From the NCBI GenBank assembly GCA_934446455.1, contig CAKSEE010000043.1, positions 1 to 26,211 of the forward strand: DNA of 26,211 nucleotides, in the 5' to 3' direction. The DNA comes from an uncultured Oscillospiraceae bacterium. Its GTDB lineage: Bacteria > Bacillota > Clostridia > Oscillospirales > Ruminococcaceae. The notes under the pieces were generated by a model that saw only the letters and a list, made by a program, of their open reading frames with translations, did not search any database and was not told the DNA's origin. Below, piece by piece: positions 1 to 7,628 of the stretch (its first letter is position 1; every line of letters starts with the position of its first letter). Both the position numbers and the translations under genes were made by a program.

Positions 1-771
1 TCCGTATACTACTGCACAAGTGGTCTTATGGACTTTGCCGCGCCGGTTATCGTAAACGGCAGGCATATCGGTTCGCTTATAGGCGGTCAGGTGCTGCCCG
101 AAGAGCCCGACGAGGAAAAGTTCCGCAGGATAGCGGGCGAGATCGGTGTTGACCCCGACCAGTACATAGCTGCTCTCCGCAAGGTAAAGGTAGTTCCAAA
201 GAAGCAGATAGAGGCTGCCGCAGACCTGCTGTGGCAGATGGCGAACGCGCTTTCCGAGGTAGGCTATCAGCGTCTTGTTGCTCTTGAAAGCCAGAAGAGC
301 AAGGACGATGTTGTCGGCACAGTCGGAAAGATGTTCAGCGATATTACCGATAATATGGACAATGTGTCCGCGAATATACAGGCGCTTGAAGCAAGTTTTG
401 CGACAATAAAGGATTCCGCTGCGGCGTCCTCAAAGGCTGTTGAAAGCACCGACAGCATTGTAAAGGCTATCGAAAACGCCTCCACGCAGCTTACGCTTAT
501 CGGCTTCAACGCTTCGATAGAGGCAAAGCGCGCGGGCGCTGCGGGCGCGGGCTTCAACGTTATCGCACAGGAGGTGCGCACCCTAGCCGACAAGAACACA
601 AAGCAGGCGAACGAGGTAGAAAACACCCTCAACGAGATAAAGAAGTCCATTACGGGCATTTACGCGCAGCTTAAGGCGTGCAACGACGAGGTCGCAAAGA
701 ACGCGGATGTTATAGAACATCTCAAGGCTCTCGTTGACGAGGCGAGCGAGCACGTAAAGAAGCTTCAGTAA
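1..771 (+). CDS. PocR-domain methyl-accepting chemotaxis-like protein (5' truncated)
   Basis: The reading frame is open from base 1 and the residues before the first ATG (SVYYCTSGLM) continue the domain, so the start lies upstream of the window. The N-terminal part visible here (to about residue 90) resembles a PocR sensory domain, with a CTSGL segment followed by PVIVNGRHIGSLIGGQVL. The rest is a long helical, coiled-coil chemoreceptor signalling region with the tip-like segment NASIEAKRAG followed by GFNVIAQEVRTLADKN. No transmembrane segment or HAMP is seen, so it is probably a cytosolic receptor that would couple to CheA/CheW. The signalling domain is short. PocR domains are linked in other bacteria to sensing small diols and related molecules. 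The next gene, 58 bases downstream, makes or uses 1,2-propanediol, so a diol or aldehyde ligand is a reasonable inference but not shown by the sequence. Confidence 0.8.
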   Translation, partial: SVYYCTSGLMDFAAPVIVNGRHIGSLIGGQVLPEEPDEEKFRRIAGEIGVDPDQYIAALRKVKVVPKKQIEAAADLLWQMANALSEVGYQRLVALESQKSKDDVVGTVGKMFSDITDNMDNVSANIQALEASFATIKDSAAASSKAVESTDSIVKAIENASTQLTLIGFNASIEAKRAGAAGAGFNVIAQEVRTLADKNTKQANEVENTLNEIKKSITGIYAQLKACNDEVAKNADVIEHLKALVDEASEHVKKLQ

Positions 772-829
772 AGGCTGAACGCGGCTTGTGCCGCTCAGGA
801 TAAATCACACAGGAAAGGAATTAAAAACA

Positions 830-1978
830 ATGGCTAACAGATTTGTTCTTAACGAAACCTCCTACCACGGAGCGGGCGCTATCGCGAATATCGCGACGGA
901 AGCAAAGGGCAGAGCCTTCAAAAAGGCGTTCGTATGCTCCGACCCCGACCTTATCAGGTTCGGCGTTACCAAAAAGGTGCTTGACGTACTTGAAGCTGAC
1001 AGCCTTGCATACGAGGTTTATGACAATATCAAGCCCAACCCCACTATCGAGAATGTTCAGACGGGCGTTGAGGCGTTCAAGAAGAGCGGCGCGGACTACA
1101 TCATTGCAATAGGCGGCGGCTCTTCCATGGATACGGCAAAGGCTATCGGCATAATCATCAACAACCCCGAATTTGCGGACGTAAGGTCGCTCGAGGGCGT
1201 TGCTCCCACCAAAAAGCCCTCCGTGCCTATCCTCGCAGTCCCCACAACTGCAGGTACGGCGGCTGAGGTTACGATAAACTACGTTATAACGGACGTTGAA
1301 AAGAACCGCAAGATGGTTTGCGTAGACCCGCACGACATTCCCGTTGTGGCTTTTGTAGACCCCGACATGATGTCCTCCATGCCAAAGGGGCTTACCGCCG
1401 CTACAGGCATGGACGCTCTCACCCACGCTATCGAGGGCTACATCACAAAGGGCGCATGGGAGCTTTCGGATATGTTCCACATAAAGGCTGTTGAGATTAT
1501 CGCAAGGTCGCTGCGCGGCGCTGTAGCTAATACTCCCGACGGCCGCGAGGGCATGGCGCTCGGACAGTACGTTGCAGGCATGGGCTTCTCTAACGTCGGG
1601 CTTGGCATAGTGCACTCCATGGCTCACCCGCTGGGCGCGCTTTACGACACTCCCCACGGCATTGCAAACGCAATAATCCTGCCTACGGTAATGGAGTACA
1701 ACGCCCCCTGCACGGGCGAAAAGTACCGTGATATCGCAAAGGCAATGGGCGTTGAGGGCACGGAAAAGATGTCTCAGGAAGAATACAGAAAGGCTGCTAT
1801 CGATGCTGTAAGGCAGCTTTCTCACGACGTGGGCATTCCCGCGGACCTTAAGGACATCGTAAAGCCCGAGGATATCCCGTTCCTTGCACAGTCCGCTTAC
1901 GACGACGCGTGCAGACCCGGAAACCCGCGCGACACCTCCGTTGAGGAAATAACCGAGCTTTACAGGAAGCTTATCTGA
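830..1978 (+). CDS. fucO: Lactaldehyde reductase / 1,2-propanediol oxidoreductase, iron-dependent ADH
   Basis: A 382-aa group III iron-containing alcohol dehydrogenase. It should interconvert L-lactaldehyde and L-1,2-propanediol with NAD(H), the last step of anaerobic fucose or rhamnose use. Long stretches match what I recall of E. coli FucO: MANR at the start, NNPEFADVRSLEG, PTTAGTAAEVTINYVITD, and GQYVAGMGFSNVGLG. The nucleotide loop GGGSSMD and the metal ligands are present (Asp and His in MDALTHAIEG, His in VHSMAHPLG, His in DTPHG). The ATG at 830 is chosen over a GTG at 788 because AGGAAAGG at 811-818 is a good ribosome site and the protein then begins like FucO. A small hairpin (781-794) lies in the 58-base gap after the chemoreceptor gene and has no U-tract, so read-through is likely. 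A strong terminator follows. No fucose or rhamnose catabolic genes are visible in the window. Confidence 0.9.
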   Translation: MANRFVLNETSYHGAGAIANIATEAKGRAFKKAFVCSDPDLIRFGVTKKVLDVLEADSLAYEVYDNIKPNPTIENVQTGVEAFKKSGADYIIAIGGGSSMDTAKAIGIIINNPEFADVRSLEGVAPTKKPSVPILAVPTTAGTAAEVTINYVITDVEKNRKMVCVDPHDIPVVAFVDPDMMSSMPKGLTAATGMDALTHAIEGYITKGAWELSDMFHIKAVEIIARSLRGAVANTPDGREGMALGQYVAGMGFSNVGLGIVHSMAHPLGALYDTPHGIANAIILPTVMEYNAPCTGEKYRDIAKAMGVEGTEKMSQEEYRKAAIDAVRQLSHDVGIPADLKDIVKPEDIPFLAQSAYDDACRPGNPRDTSVEEITELYRKLI

Positions 1979-1996
1979 CGATTATCAGACAACATC

Positions 1997-2025
1997 GCCC
2001 CCGACATTTGCCGTCGGGGGCTTTT
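1997..2025 (+). terminator. Rho-independent terminator after fucO
   Basis: A perfect 9-bp stem (GCCCCCGAC at 1997-2005 with GTCGGGGGC at 2013-2021), a 7-base loop and TTTT. It lies 19 bases after the fucO stop and ends just before the convergent MBL gene's stop. On the minus strand there is no matching T-run, so it acts mainly on the fucO transcript. Confidence 0.85.
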
Positions 2026-2028
2026 CCG

Positions 2029-2907
2029 TTATTCCACCGTCTGCCATAAAAGCCGCGTGCCCTCGATACGAGGCGACATCTCTCCCCTGCCGCACAGCCA
2101 CGACAGATACGAGCGCGTTGTAAAGCCCACAAGCGCGTACTGCATAAGATAGAGCTTTATGCCGAACTCCGCGAAAAGCCTCTCCAGCAGCTCGTCTATC
2201 GTAAGTCCGTCCCTGCAAAGGCGCTTTATCACGCTTGCCACGTCGTAGACGTTCGCGGCGTTTGCGCGGGCAAGCTCGGCAACGTCCTCAAGCGGTGTGT
2301 AGTGCGCGGGGATAAACAGCCGCCCCTCGAGCGTTTCAAGCTTTTTTAGCGAGCGCAGGTGCTCCTCTATGTCAAAGAGAAAGTCTATCCTGTACTTCTT
2401 AAGAGTTTCGGGGCTTACCACGGCGTCCGCAATAAACCACACGCCGTCGGGCGTTCTGAATGCGGTCTGCTCGAAGTCGTGGCCGTCAAGGCGGGTCATT
2501 TCCATGCCCTCGGGCAGCTCCTTTTCGGTGAGAACGCCGCACTCGCAGCACGGCGGCATTATAAAGCGGTTTCTGAGCTCCCGCAGAGGGTAGCCGCCGA
2601 AAAGGTACGTCGGCATGAACTCGCCGTTGCGAATCACCGCCGCGTCAAACGGCGTGCTGAATATACCGCACCCCGTAACGCGCTTAAGGTACGCCGTTCC
2701 GCCCGAGTGGTCGGCGTGCGCGTGCGTGCAGAATACCTTGTCGAGCGCCCACTCCTGCCCCTCGATAAGCGCCAGTATGCGCTTTGCAGCGTCGCTGTCG
2801 CTGCCGCTGTCTATAAGGCATACCTTTCCGCCGTATTCGTACACGCCGACGTTCGCGGCGCTGTCTATATAGTAGGTGTGTTCCCCTACCCTGTTAAGCT
2901 CAAACAT
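2029..2907 (-). CDS. MBL-fold metallo-hydrolase
   Basis: A 292-aa metallo-beta-lactamase-fold hydrolase. The binuclear metal site is complete: H62-x-H64-x-D66-H67 in THAHADHSGG, H143 in LDGHDF, D161 in FIADAVV, and H202 in IPAHY. This indicates a hydrolase of the glyoxalase II/lactonase-like broad class, but the substrate cannot be deduced. About 85 residues follow the last ligand and form a mostly helical C-terminal extension, which looks like a recognition or DNA-binding-like region (RLCRDGLTIDELLERLF). The ATG at 2907 is preceded by GGAAGGAAG with good spacing. The gene has its own promoter (2942-2970) and no signal peptide, so the product is cytosolic. It converges on fucO and lies downstream of the lipoprotein gene, separated from it by a terminator. 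Confidence 0.85.
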   Translation of the reverse strand: MFELNRVGEHTYYIDSAANVGVYEYGGKVCLIDSGSDSDAAKRILALIEGQEWALDKVFCTHAHADHSGGTAYLKRVTGCGIFSTPFDAAVIRNGEFMPTYLFGGYPLRELRNRFIMPPCCECGVLTEKELPEGMEMTRLDGHDFEQTAFRTPDGVWFIADAVVSPETLKKYRIDFLFDIEEHLRSLKKLETLEGRLFIPAHYTPLEDVAELARANAANVYDVASVIKRLCRDGLTIDELLERLFAEFGIKLYLMQYALVGFTTRSYLSWLCGRGEMSPRIEGTRLLWQTVE

Positions 2908-2941
2908 GGTTATCTTCCTTCCGCCTTTTTAAGGCTCTTTT

Positions 2942-2970
2942 ATTGTACCACATCTGCGCCTAAAGGTCAA
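2942..2970 (-). promoter_or_regulatory. Sigma-A type promoter of the MBL-fold gene
   Basis: Read on the minus strand: TTGACC (2965-2970), a 17-base spacer, TACAAT (2942-2947). The start codon is about 35 bases downstream. Close to consensus in both boxes. Confidence 0.8.
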
Positions 2971-2986
2971 TAGCTTGGTTTTTACC

Positions 2987-3023
2987 AAAAACAAAGGGGC
3001 AGCCGCCATGGGTGGTTGCCCCT
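2987..3023 (-). terminator. Terminator after the transglutaminase-like lipoprotein gene
   Basis: On the minus strand, AGGGGCA (3017-3023) pairs with TGCCCCT (2995-3001), with extra pairing possible inside, and is followed by TTGTTTTTGG. It lies 7 bases after the lipoprotein stop codon and just upstream of the MBL promoter, which separates the two transcripts. Confidence 0.8.
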
Positions 3024-3030
3024 ATATATT

Positions 3031-4860
3031 TTACCGTGGCATATCTACATTCCAGTACGTGTCCCAGCCTTTGACCTCATTATATACTGTTGTCTTTATC
3101 ATTGCTTCTTTTTCCTTTGCTGTCACTACATTCATCAAATCACCATTGTCTATTGCAAGCCATAAGTCTTTACCCGATTCATTAATTTCCGCTGGTACCT
3201 TTACTTCTACCCATGCATGGTTGCCGCCTGTGATATAGCGAGTAGTATAACCTGTTACATTTAACATACATGAAACGAATGCTGAGTTTGTCTCACAGTC
3301 GCCGCCTTTTCTTGTCATACCATCTAAGGCTCTGTAAGTACCACTTACCCCTCTCACATAATACTCTACATTTATTCCTGTGTAATGCCTCCACCAATTT
3401 GCGGCTTGTTCTGTATTCTTTAATTTTACTGATTCTCCTTCATATGTTGTAAAATCCTTACCATTAAAATCTTCTATAAACTTAGTATAATCTTTTTCTG
3501 TTGTTTTAAGTTCCTCTTTATCTGTACCTTTACCCCTACTGTTATTCAGCCTTATACCTGTTCCACCTATGTATTGTCCGTATACCCCTTGGCTGTCGTT
3601 TTGGGCGAATTTTACGCAGACATCCATTTCTGCCTGAGTACGACAGCCCCATAACATATTTTCATAGTGTATGGGAAGATTCTCGATTACTATTGGTATC
3701 TGTTTACCGTCTTTTAGGGTGATTGTGCAGTGATAGATGCCTGGTTTTACGCCGGCATAGTATTGTGCTCCTGCTCCTAATGTGTTTGGTTTGGTTACGC
3801 CTGCTATACTGTAGGTGTCACATCTGGATACCGGTTGTCTGTAATCTAATAACCCTTTATCTACTAAACATTGAGTTTCTCCCTCATTAAAACTTGAACC
3901 AAACTTTGTTGAGAAATCATAATAATTCTTTAACTCATCACCTGTTATTAGTTTGAAAGCTTCTGGGTCATCATCACAAGTTAATGTGTAGTCTACTCCT
4001 GCTAAATCTTTATTAAATTCTGTACCCTCTATACTATCATATGACGAACAGCTATCTGCATTTGGACCTCTTATACCCAATTCTATTACATCACCACAAT
4101 AATTCCTGAAATTATAAGTTATTGACGTGTACTCTGGTTTAGCACATATCTCTTTTTCTACATCTTCTGTTTCATTCAGCTTTAATAAAGCATCCCAGTT
4201 TTTTGTTGATGATTCAAATGCTCCGTCACCGTCTGCATCTGTTACCATTGGCTTTTTTAATAACTCTAATAACTTATCGCTGCAGGTCATATTCTCATAA
4301 GTTACTGTTATTGTATTACCCACATAGCCATCTTCATAACCTGATACAAACACATTATCCTTACCCATTTCAAAACTTTCAAACCATGCTATTCTGGGGT
4401 TGTCTGTTCCACCTTTTCTTGACTGGATTCTGGCGTCTACTGTCCTTGCACTGGTGTACCCTGATTTTACGAAATTGTATAGGTCTTGTATTTGAGTTCT
4501 GTCAAACTTAACGCCTATATTTGTTGCCCAACCTACTACTATGCCATTGTCTTTATACCTTGAATCTGCTGTTGTGGGGGCATAGCCGCCTACTGTGTAG
4601 TCGCCCTGCTCTGTGCCAACGGGGTTATTTACAACGTAACCGTCGTCGGTTGTTTCCTCCTCCGTTTCAAAAGAAGCTTCGTCTGTTGCGGGCGCAGAAA
4701 CGCTCTCCGCCGAGTCGTCTGCGGGCGAAGATATGGTTTCCTCCGTACCGGCGACAACAGGGTCGGAGATTACGACGGACGAATTTTCAGCGGCATTACA
4801 GCCTGCAAGAAGTATAACGGCTGCAAGAAGCACGGTAAATTTAACAGCAGACTTTCTCAT
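3031..4860 (-). CDS. Secreted lipoprotein with C-terminal transglutaminase-like domain
   Basis: A 609-aa protein of unknown substrate. The start MRKSAVKF at 4860 is chosen because GAAAGGAA sits 7 bases upstream. Two earlier in-frame ATGs (4884, 4878) lack a ribosome site. A lipoprotein signal follows (hydrophobic LLAAVILLAGC, Cys21), then an acidic Ser/Thr/Glu/Asp-rich tether to about residue 75. The C-terminal 100 residues carry a papain/transglutaminase-like triad: Cys about 522 in KGGDCET, His about 548 in GGNHAWVEV, Asp about 571 in LAIDNGD. Such domains act as cysteine peptidases or amidases, often on cell-wall peptides. The middle, about 400 residues, is not recognised. GC content changes sharply near base 4600: the signal and tether match the GC-rich neighbours, but the remaining 1.6 kb is clearly AT-rich with AT-ending codons. 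This suggests that the extracellular body was acquired separately. It has its own promoter and terminator. Confidence 0.8.
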   Translation of the reverse strand: MRKSAVKFTVLLAAVILLAGCNAAENSSVVISDPVVAGTEETISSPADDSAESVSAPATDEASFETEEETTDDGYVVNNPVGTEQGDYTVGGYAPTTADSRYKDNGIVVGWATNIGVKFDRTQIQDLYNFVKSGYTSARTVDARIQSRKGGTDNPRIAWFESFEMGKDNVFVSGYEDGYVGNTITVTYENMTCSDKLLELLKKPMVTDADGDGAFESSTKNWDALLKLNETEDVEKEICAKPEYTSITYNFRNYCGDVIELGIRGPNADSCSSYDSIEGTEFNKDLAGVDYTLTCDDDPEAFKLITGDELKNYYDFSTKFGSSFNEGETQCLVDKGLLDYRQPVSRCDTYSIAGVTKPNTLGAGAQYYAGVKPGIYHCTITLKDGKQIPIVIENLPIHYENMLWGCRTQAEMDVCVKFAQNDSQGVYGQYIGGTGIRLNNSRGKGTDKEELKTTEKDYTKFIEDFNGKDFTTYEGESVKLKNTEQAANWWRHYTGINVEYYVRGVSGTYRALDGMTRKGGDCETNSAFVSCMLNVTGYTTRYITGGNHAWVEVKVPAEINESGKDLWLAIDNGDLMNVVTAKEKEAMIKTTVYNEVKGWDTYWNVDMPR

Positions 4861-4895
4861 GGCGCGGTTCCTTTCCATAACCATATATTGAGTAT

Positions 4896-4924
4896 ATTAT
4901 ATCACAATTTTCCCCAAAAAGCAA
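4896..4924 (-). promoter_or_regulatory. Promoter of the transglutaminase-like lipoprotein gene
   Basis: Minus strand: TTGCTT (4919-4924), a 17-base spacer and a perfect TATAAT (4896-4901). The -35 box is weak and the -10 is consensus. The chosen start codon is about 35 bases downstream. Confidence 0.65.
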
Positions 4925-5071
4925 GACCTTTCTACGGCATTATGACACGAGGCGGGCGCGGCTCGCAAATTATCACGCGCGCGCCTGCTAAAGCCACGCC
5001 GGGGCGCCCTCGCAGAATGTGTAAAAAGTCCGCTTACGGTGGATTAAATTCTGATTTTGTGGAAAATGTGG

Positions 5072-5100
5072 TTGACATATGAGCAAAAATATGATAATAT
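5072..5100 (+). promoter_or_regulatory. Promoter of the EAL/GGDEF gene
   Basis: Perfect TTGACA at 5072-5077, a 17-base spacer, TAATAT at 5095-5100. An ATG at 5108 falls at or before the expected transcription start, which supports the downstream start at 5183. Between this promoter and the divergent one at 4896-4924 there is about 150 bases of GC-rich sequence in which I see no convincing gene. Confidence 0.75.
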
Positions 5101-5182
5101 TTAAACAATGAATGGTTTAATAGGAGCGCTGCGCAAAGACGGCGGCGCTGTACTCTTGAAAAGTGTTAGGAGAGTGTTTGTA

Positions 5183-6850
5183 ATGGGATTTGATGAGGCT
5201 TCTTATTCCAGGGCGTTCGACAGATTCGTTGCACATATGGAGCGGCTGACCGCCGATAGCAGCGCGACCGAGGAAAACGCCCTGCGCGAAATATGCTCGA
5301 TGCTTCGCGTTGCGAGGATAGAAGCGGCAGTGTTCAGCAGCAGCGAATGTGCCGAGCCTTCCCCCAAAAGGGTGGTTTTTTCAGCGGAAGAAGCGGGAAC
5401 GCCTCCCGTTGCGTTCCGCCATACCATTGACCATGGCAGGACTGCCGTTTACTACGTTTACCCCGAAAAGGGCGCGGAGTGGGACGACGCCGACAACGAC
5501 AGAATAAGAACGCTTATCTCTCTGCTGTTTGTGTTTATCTCCCGCAACCGCGTTATGGCTACCGCGGAGCACATGGTGTACCGTGACAGAACGCTTGACG
5601 TGTACTCCATGCAGTTCTTCTTCAGGATAGCTTCCGAGCTTATCTCCAAGGGCGAGATAGGCAGGTACTGCGCGGCGTACTTCAATATAAGGCGGCTTTC
5701 GGTTATCAACCGCAACTACGGCAGAGACGTCGGCACGGTCATTTTAAGGCGCTACGTCAACGGCTTAAGGGACGCGCTTTCCGACGGCGAGTACATCTGC
5801 CGCATAGGCGGTGATAATTTCATCGTTCTTTTTTATAAATGGCGTGCAAATGATGTCATTGAATACCTTAGCGGAAGCGCTGTCGAAATAAACGGCGCGG
5901 AGGTTATCGTAAGCGCCCGTGCGGGTCTGTACGAGATTCCCGACGACTGCACCGAAAGCGCGGATATCATGGACAGGACGAGCGAAGCGCTCGGCGCGGC
6001 GCGCAGCGGTTCAAGAGTGCCCTACGTTTTCTACGACGAGAAGCTGAAAAAGAACATAGACGACGCCAAAACTATTGAGAGCCTGTTCCCTGCGGCGATA
6101 AAGAACGAGGAGTTCCACGTGTTCTATCAGCCAAAGGCGCACCTCAGCAGCTACGCCTTAACGGGCGCGGAGGCGCTGTGCCGCTGGCAGCACGGCGGCG
6201 AAACGATTCAGCCCGGGCGGTTTATTCCCGTGCTGGAGCGCAACCACAGCATATGCGCGCTCGACTTTTATATGCTTGACCACGTATGCCGCGATATCAG
6301 GCGGTGGCTTGATATGGGGCTCAACGTTGTAAAAATCTCCGTGAACCTCTCGCGTGTTCACCTCGGCAACCACGAGCTGCTTGAAAACATCATGGAGATA
6401 ATCAACGCGCATTCCGTGCCGCACGAGTACATTGAAATAGAGCTTACCGAAACCACGACCGACGTGGACTTCACCGAGCTTAAGCGCATTGTGACGGGGC
6501 TGCGCGCACAGGGTATAAGCACCAGCGTAGACGACTTCGGTATCGGCTACTCGTCGCTCAACCTTATACGCGAGCTTCCGTGGAACGTGCTGAAGATAGA
6601 CAAGAGCTTCCTGCCCGACAAGCGCGACACTAACGCTGCTGACATCGAGCAGAAGAAAATCATGCTGAAATACGTCATTGCAATGGCTCAGAGCCTTGGA
6701 CTCGAGTGCATTGTTGAGGGCGTTGAAACGATAGAGCAGGTTGACCTGCTGAAAACGTTCAACTGCTTCCGCGCGCAGGGCTTCTTCTTTGACAGACCCA
6801 TGCCGCACGAGATGTTTGAAACGCGCCTGCGGAGCTTTATGTGCGGATAA
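5183..6850 (+). CDS. Cyclic-di-GMP phosphodiesterase (degenerate GGDEF, intact EAL)
   Basis: A 555-aa cytosolic signalling protein. The start at 5183 has TAGGAGAG 8 bases upstream. The in-frame ATG at 5108 has no ribosome site and is too close to the promoter. Residues 1-130 are an unassigned sensory-type region. A GGDEF-like domain follows (about 135-285), in which the signature reads GGDNF (209-213). The catalytic acidic residue at position four is Asn, and no RxxD inhibitory site is seen, so cyclase activity is unlikely. The EAL domain (about 300-550) keeps its metal and catalytic set: E330 of EAL, N388, E420 of ELTE, D450-D451 of DDFG, K471 of KID, E512 and E515 of VEGVE. It should hydrolyse c-di-GMP to pGpG, with the degenerate GGDEF perhaps as a GTP-sensing regulatory domain. 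The unrecognised Cys-rich gene starts 24 bases after its stop, probably in the same transcript. Confidence 0.88.
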   Translation: MGFDEASYSRAFDRFVAHMERLTADSSATEENALREICSMLRVARIEAAVFSSSECAEPSPKRVVFSAEEAGTPPVAFRHTIDHGRTAVYYVYPEKGAEWDDADNDRIRTLISLLFVFISRNRVMATAEHMVYRDRTLDVYSMQFFFRIASELISKGEIGRYCAAYFNIRRLSVINRNYGRDVGTVILRRYVNGLRDALSDGEYICRIGGDNFIVLFYKWRANDVIEYLSGSAVEINGAEVIVSARAGLYEIPDDCTESADIMDRTSEALGAARSGSRVPYVFYDEKLKKNIDDAKTIESLFPAAIKNEEFHVFYQPKAHLSSYALTGAEALCRWQHGGETIQPGRFIPVLERNHSICALDFYMLDHVCRDIRRWLDMGLNVVKISVNLSRVHLGNHELLENIMEIINAHSVPHEYIEIELTETTTDVDFTELKRIVTGLRAQGISTSVDDFGIGYSSLNLIRELPWNVLKIDKSFLPDKRDTNAADIEQKKIMLKYVIAMAQSLGLECIVEGVETIEQVDLLKTFNCFRAQGFFFDRPMPHEMFETRLRSFMCG

Positions 6851-6874
6851 TCACACAGAAAGGGGCGGTGAAAT

Positions 6875-7543
6875 ATGGACGAAGATGTTGTAAGGGGCTG
6901 CTTTGGCGTAAACGTGCCTGCACCCTGCGCCCCTGTTTACGGCGTGGACCTGAGCGACGAAGAATCCGTTACAGCCGCTGTTTCATGGTGTGAAAGCAAG
7001 AGTGAGCCGTGCGCTGTATGCGCGGTTTGCTTTGAAAGCGACAAGGGCAGCTTCGCCCCGATAAACAACTTAGGGCGGCTGCTTAAAACGGGCAAGGCGG
7101 TACGGCCGATATGCGTTCCCGACAGGTGGGACAGAACCGCCGAAGTAAAGCGGCAGGCAGCGCTGCTTTTTGGGTGCATAAACGCGGGTCTTGCCGACAA
7201 GGGCTTCCGTGAATTCGGCGTGATTCTCTGCGAGTTTCTGGCGCAGGGCGGGCTTATCTTCACCGCCGAGCTTTCAATGGACAGACCCTTTTCTGTGCTT
7301 ACGGAAAAACTGTTCAGGTGTGCGGAGCGCGGGGTGTTCCTCGGCTGCGCGGACGAGGGCTGCAACATGGGCGAATACAGCCGCCGCGTTGAACAGCTGC
7401 GCGCGGCGTTTGCAAAGCGTGCCGACGTAAAATGCGCTCACGGCTTCTCCCCCGCCGAGGACGCGCAGGCGCATTTCTTCGCGGCTGCGGGCGGCTTCGA
7501 CAAACAGACGGAAATTGAGTATACGGAGTTCATACTTACATAA
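6875..7543 (+). CDS. Unrecognised Cys-rich 222-aa protein
   Basis: I do not recognise a family. The ribosome site AAAGGGGCGG precedes the ATG by about 8 bases, and a terminator follows the stop, so the gene is well defined as the second gene of the EAL transcript. There are 13 cysteines in 222 residues, including the cluster CAVCAVC near residue 50 and C-x8-C-x4-C near residue 150. There is no signal peptide or membrane segment, so a cytosolic protein with structural or metal-bound thiols is possible. The cysteines are not spaced like a standard zinc ribbon or ferredoxin. The central region (about 95-150) looks like packed alpha/beta secondary structure. A role tied to the phosphodiesterase, such as sensor or effector, is inference from position only. 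Confidence 0.7.
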   Translation: MDEDVVRGCFGVNVPAPCAPVYGVDLSDEESVTAAVSWCESKSEPCAVCAVCFESDKGSFAPINNLGRLLKTGKAVRPICVPDRWDRTAEVKRQAALLFGCINAGLADKGFREFGVILCEFLAQGGLIFTAELSMDRPFSVLTEKLFRCAERGVFLGCADEGCNMGEYSRRVEQLRAAFAKRADVKCAHGFSPAEDAQAHFFAAAGGFDKQTEIEYTEFILT

Positions 7544-7550
7544 AAATGAA

Positions 7551-7579
7551 CCGCCGCTGACTGATTCAGCGGCGGCTTT
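7551..7579 (+). terminator. Terminator of the EAL transcript
   Basis: A perfect 10-bp stem (CCGCCGCTGA at 7551-7560 with TCAGCGGCGG at 7566-7575), loop CTGAT, then CTTTC. The stop codon is 8 bases upstream. The U-tract is short. On the minus strand the hairpin is followed by TTCATTTTTA, so it could also catch tyrS read-through. Confidence 0.75.
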
Positions 7580-7589
7580 CCCAGAACAT

Positions 7590-7620
7590 AAAACTCCCCG
7601 CGCAGCGAACGGCGCGGGGA
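7590..7620 (-). terminator. Terminator of tyrS
   Basis: Minus strand: a 9-bp stem between 7612-7620 and 7595-7603 (TCCCCGCGC / GCGCGGGGA), an 8-base loop, then GTTTTATG. It lies 8 bases after the tyrS stop. Together with the hairpin at 7551-7575 it forms a back-to-back terminator pair between convergent operons. Confidence 0.8.
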
Positions 7621-7628
7621 AAACTTTA

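Noticed and set aside
781..794. Hairpin GCGGC-TTGT-GCCGC before fucO
   Set aside because: It is a 5-bp stem without a T-run and is therefore not called as a terminator. It is within the expected chance rate for GC-rich DNA.
4888..5082. Plus-strand 64-aa open frame between the divergent genes
   Set aside because: It has no ribosome site, overlaps promoter elements on both sides, and the residues are rich in Arg/Pro/Gly, as expected from GC-rich noncoding DNA.
5108..5182. Upstream ATG for the EAL gene
   Set aside because: It lies only 7 bases from the -10 box with no ribosome site, while 5183 has TAGGAGAG at proper spacing.
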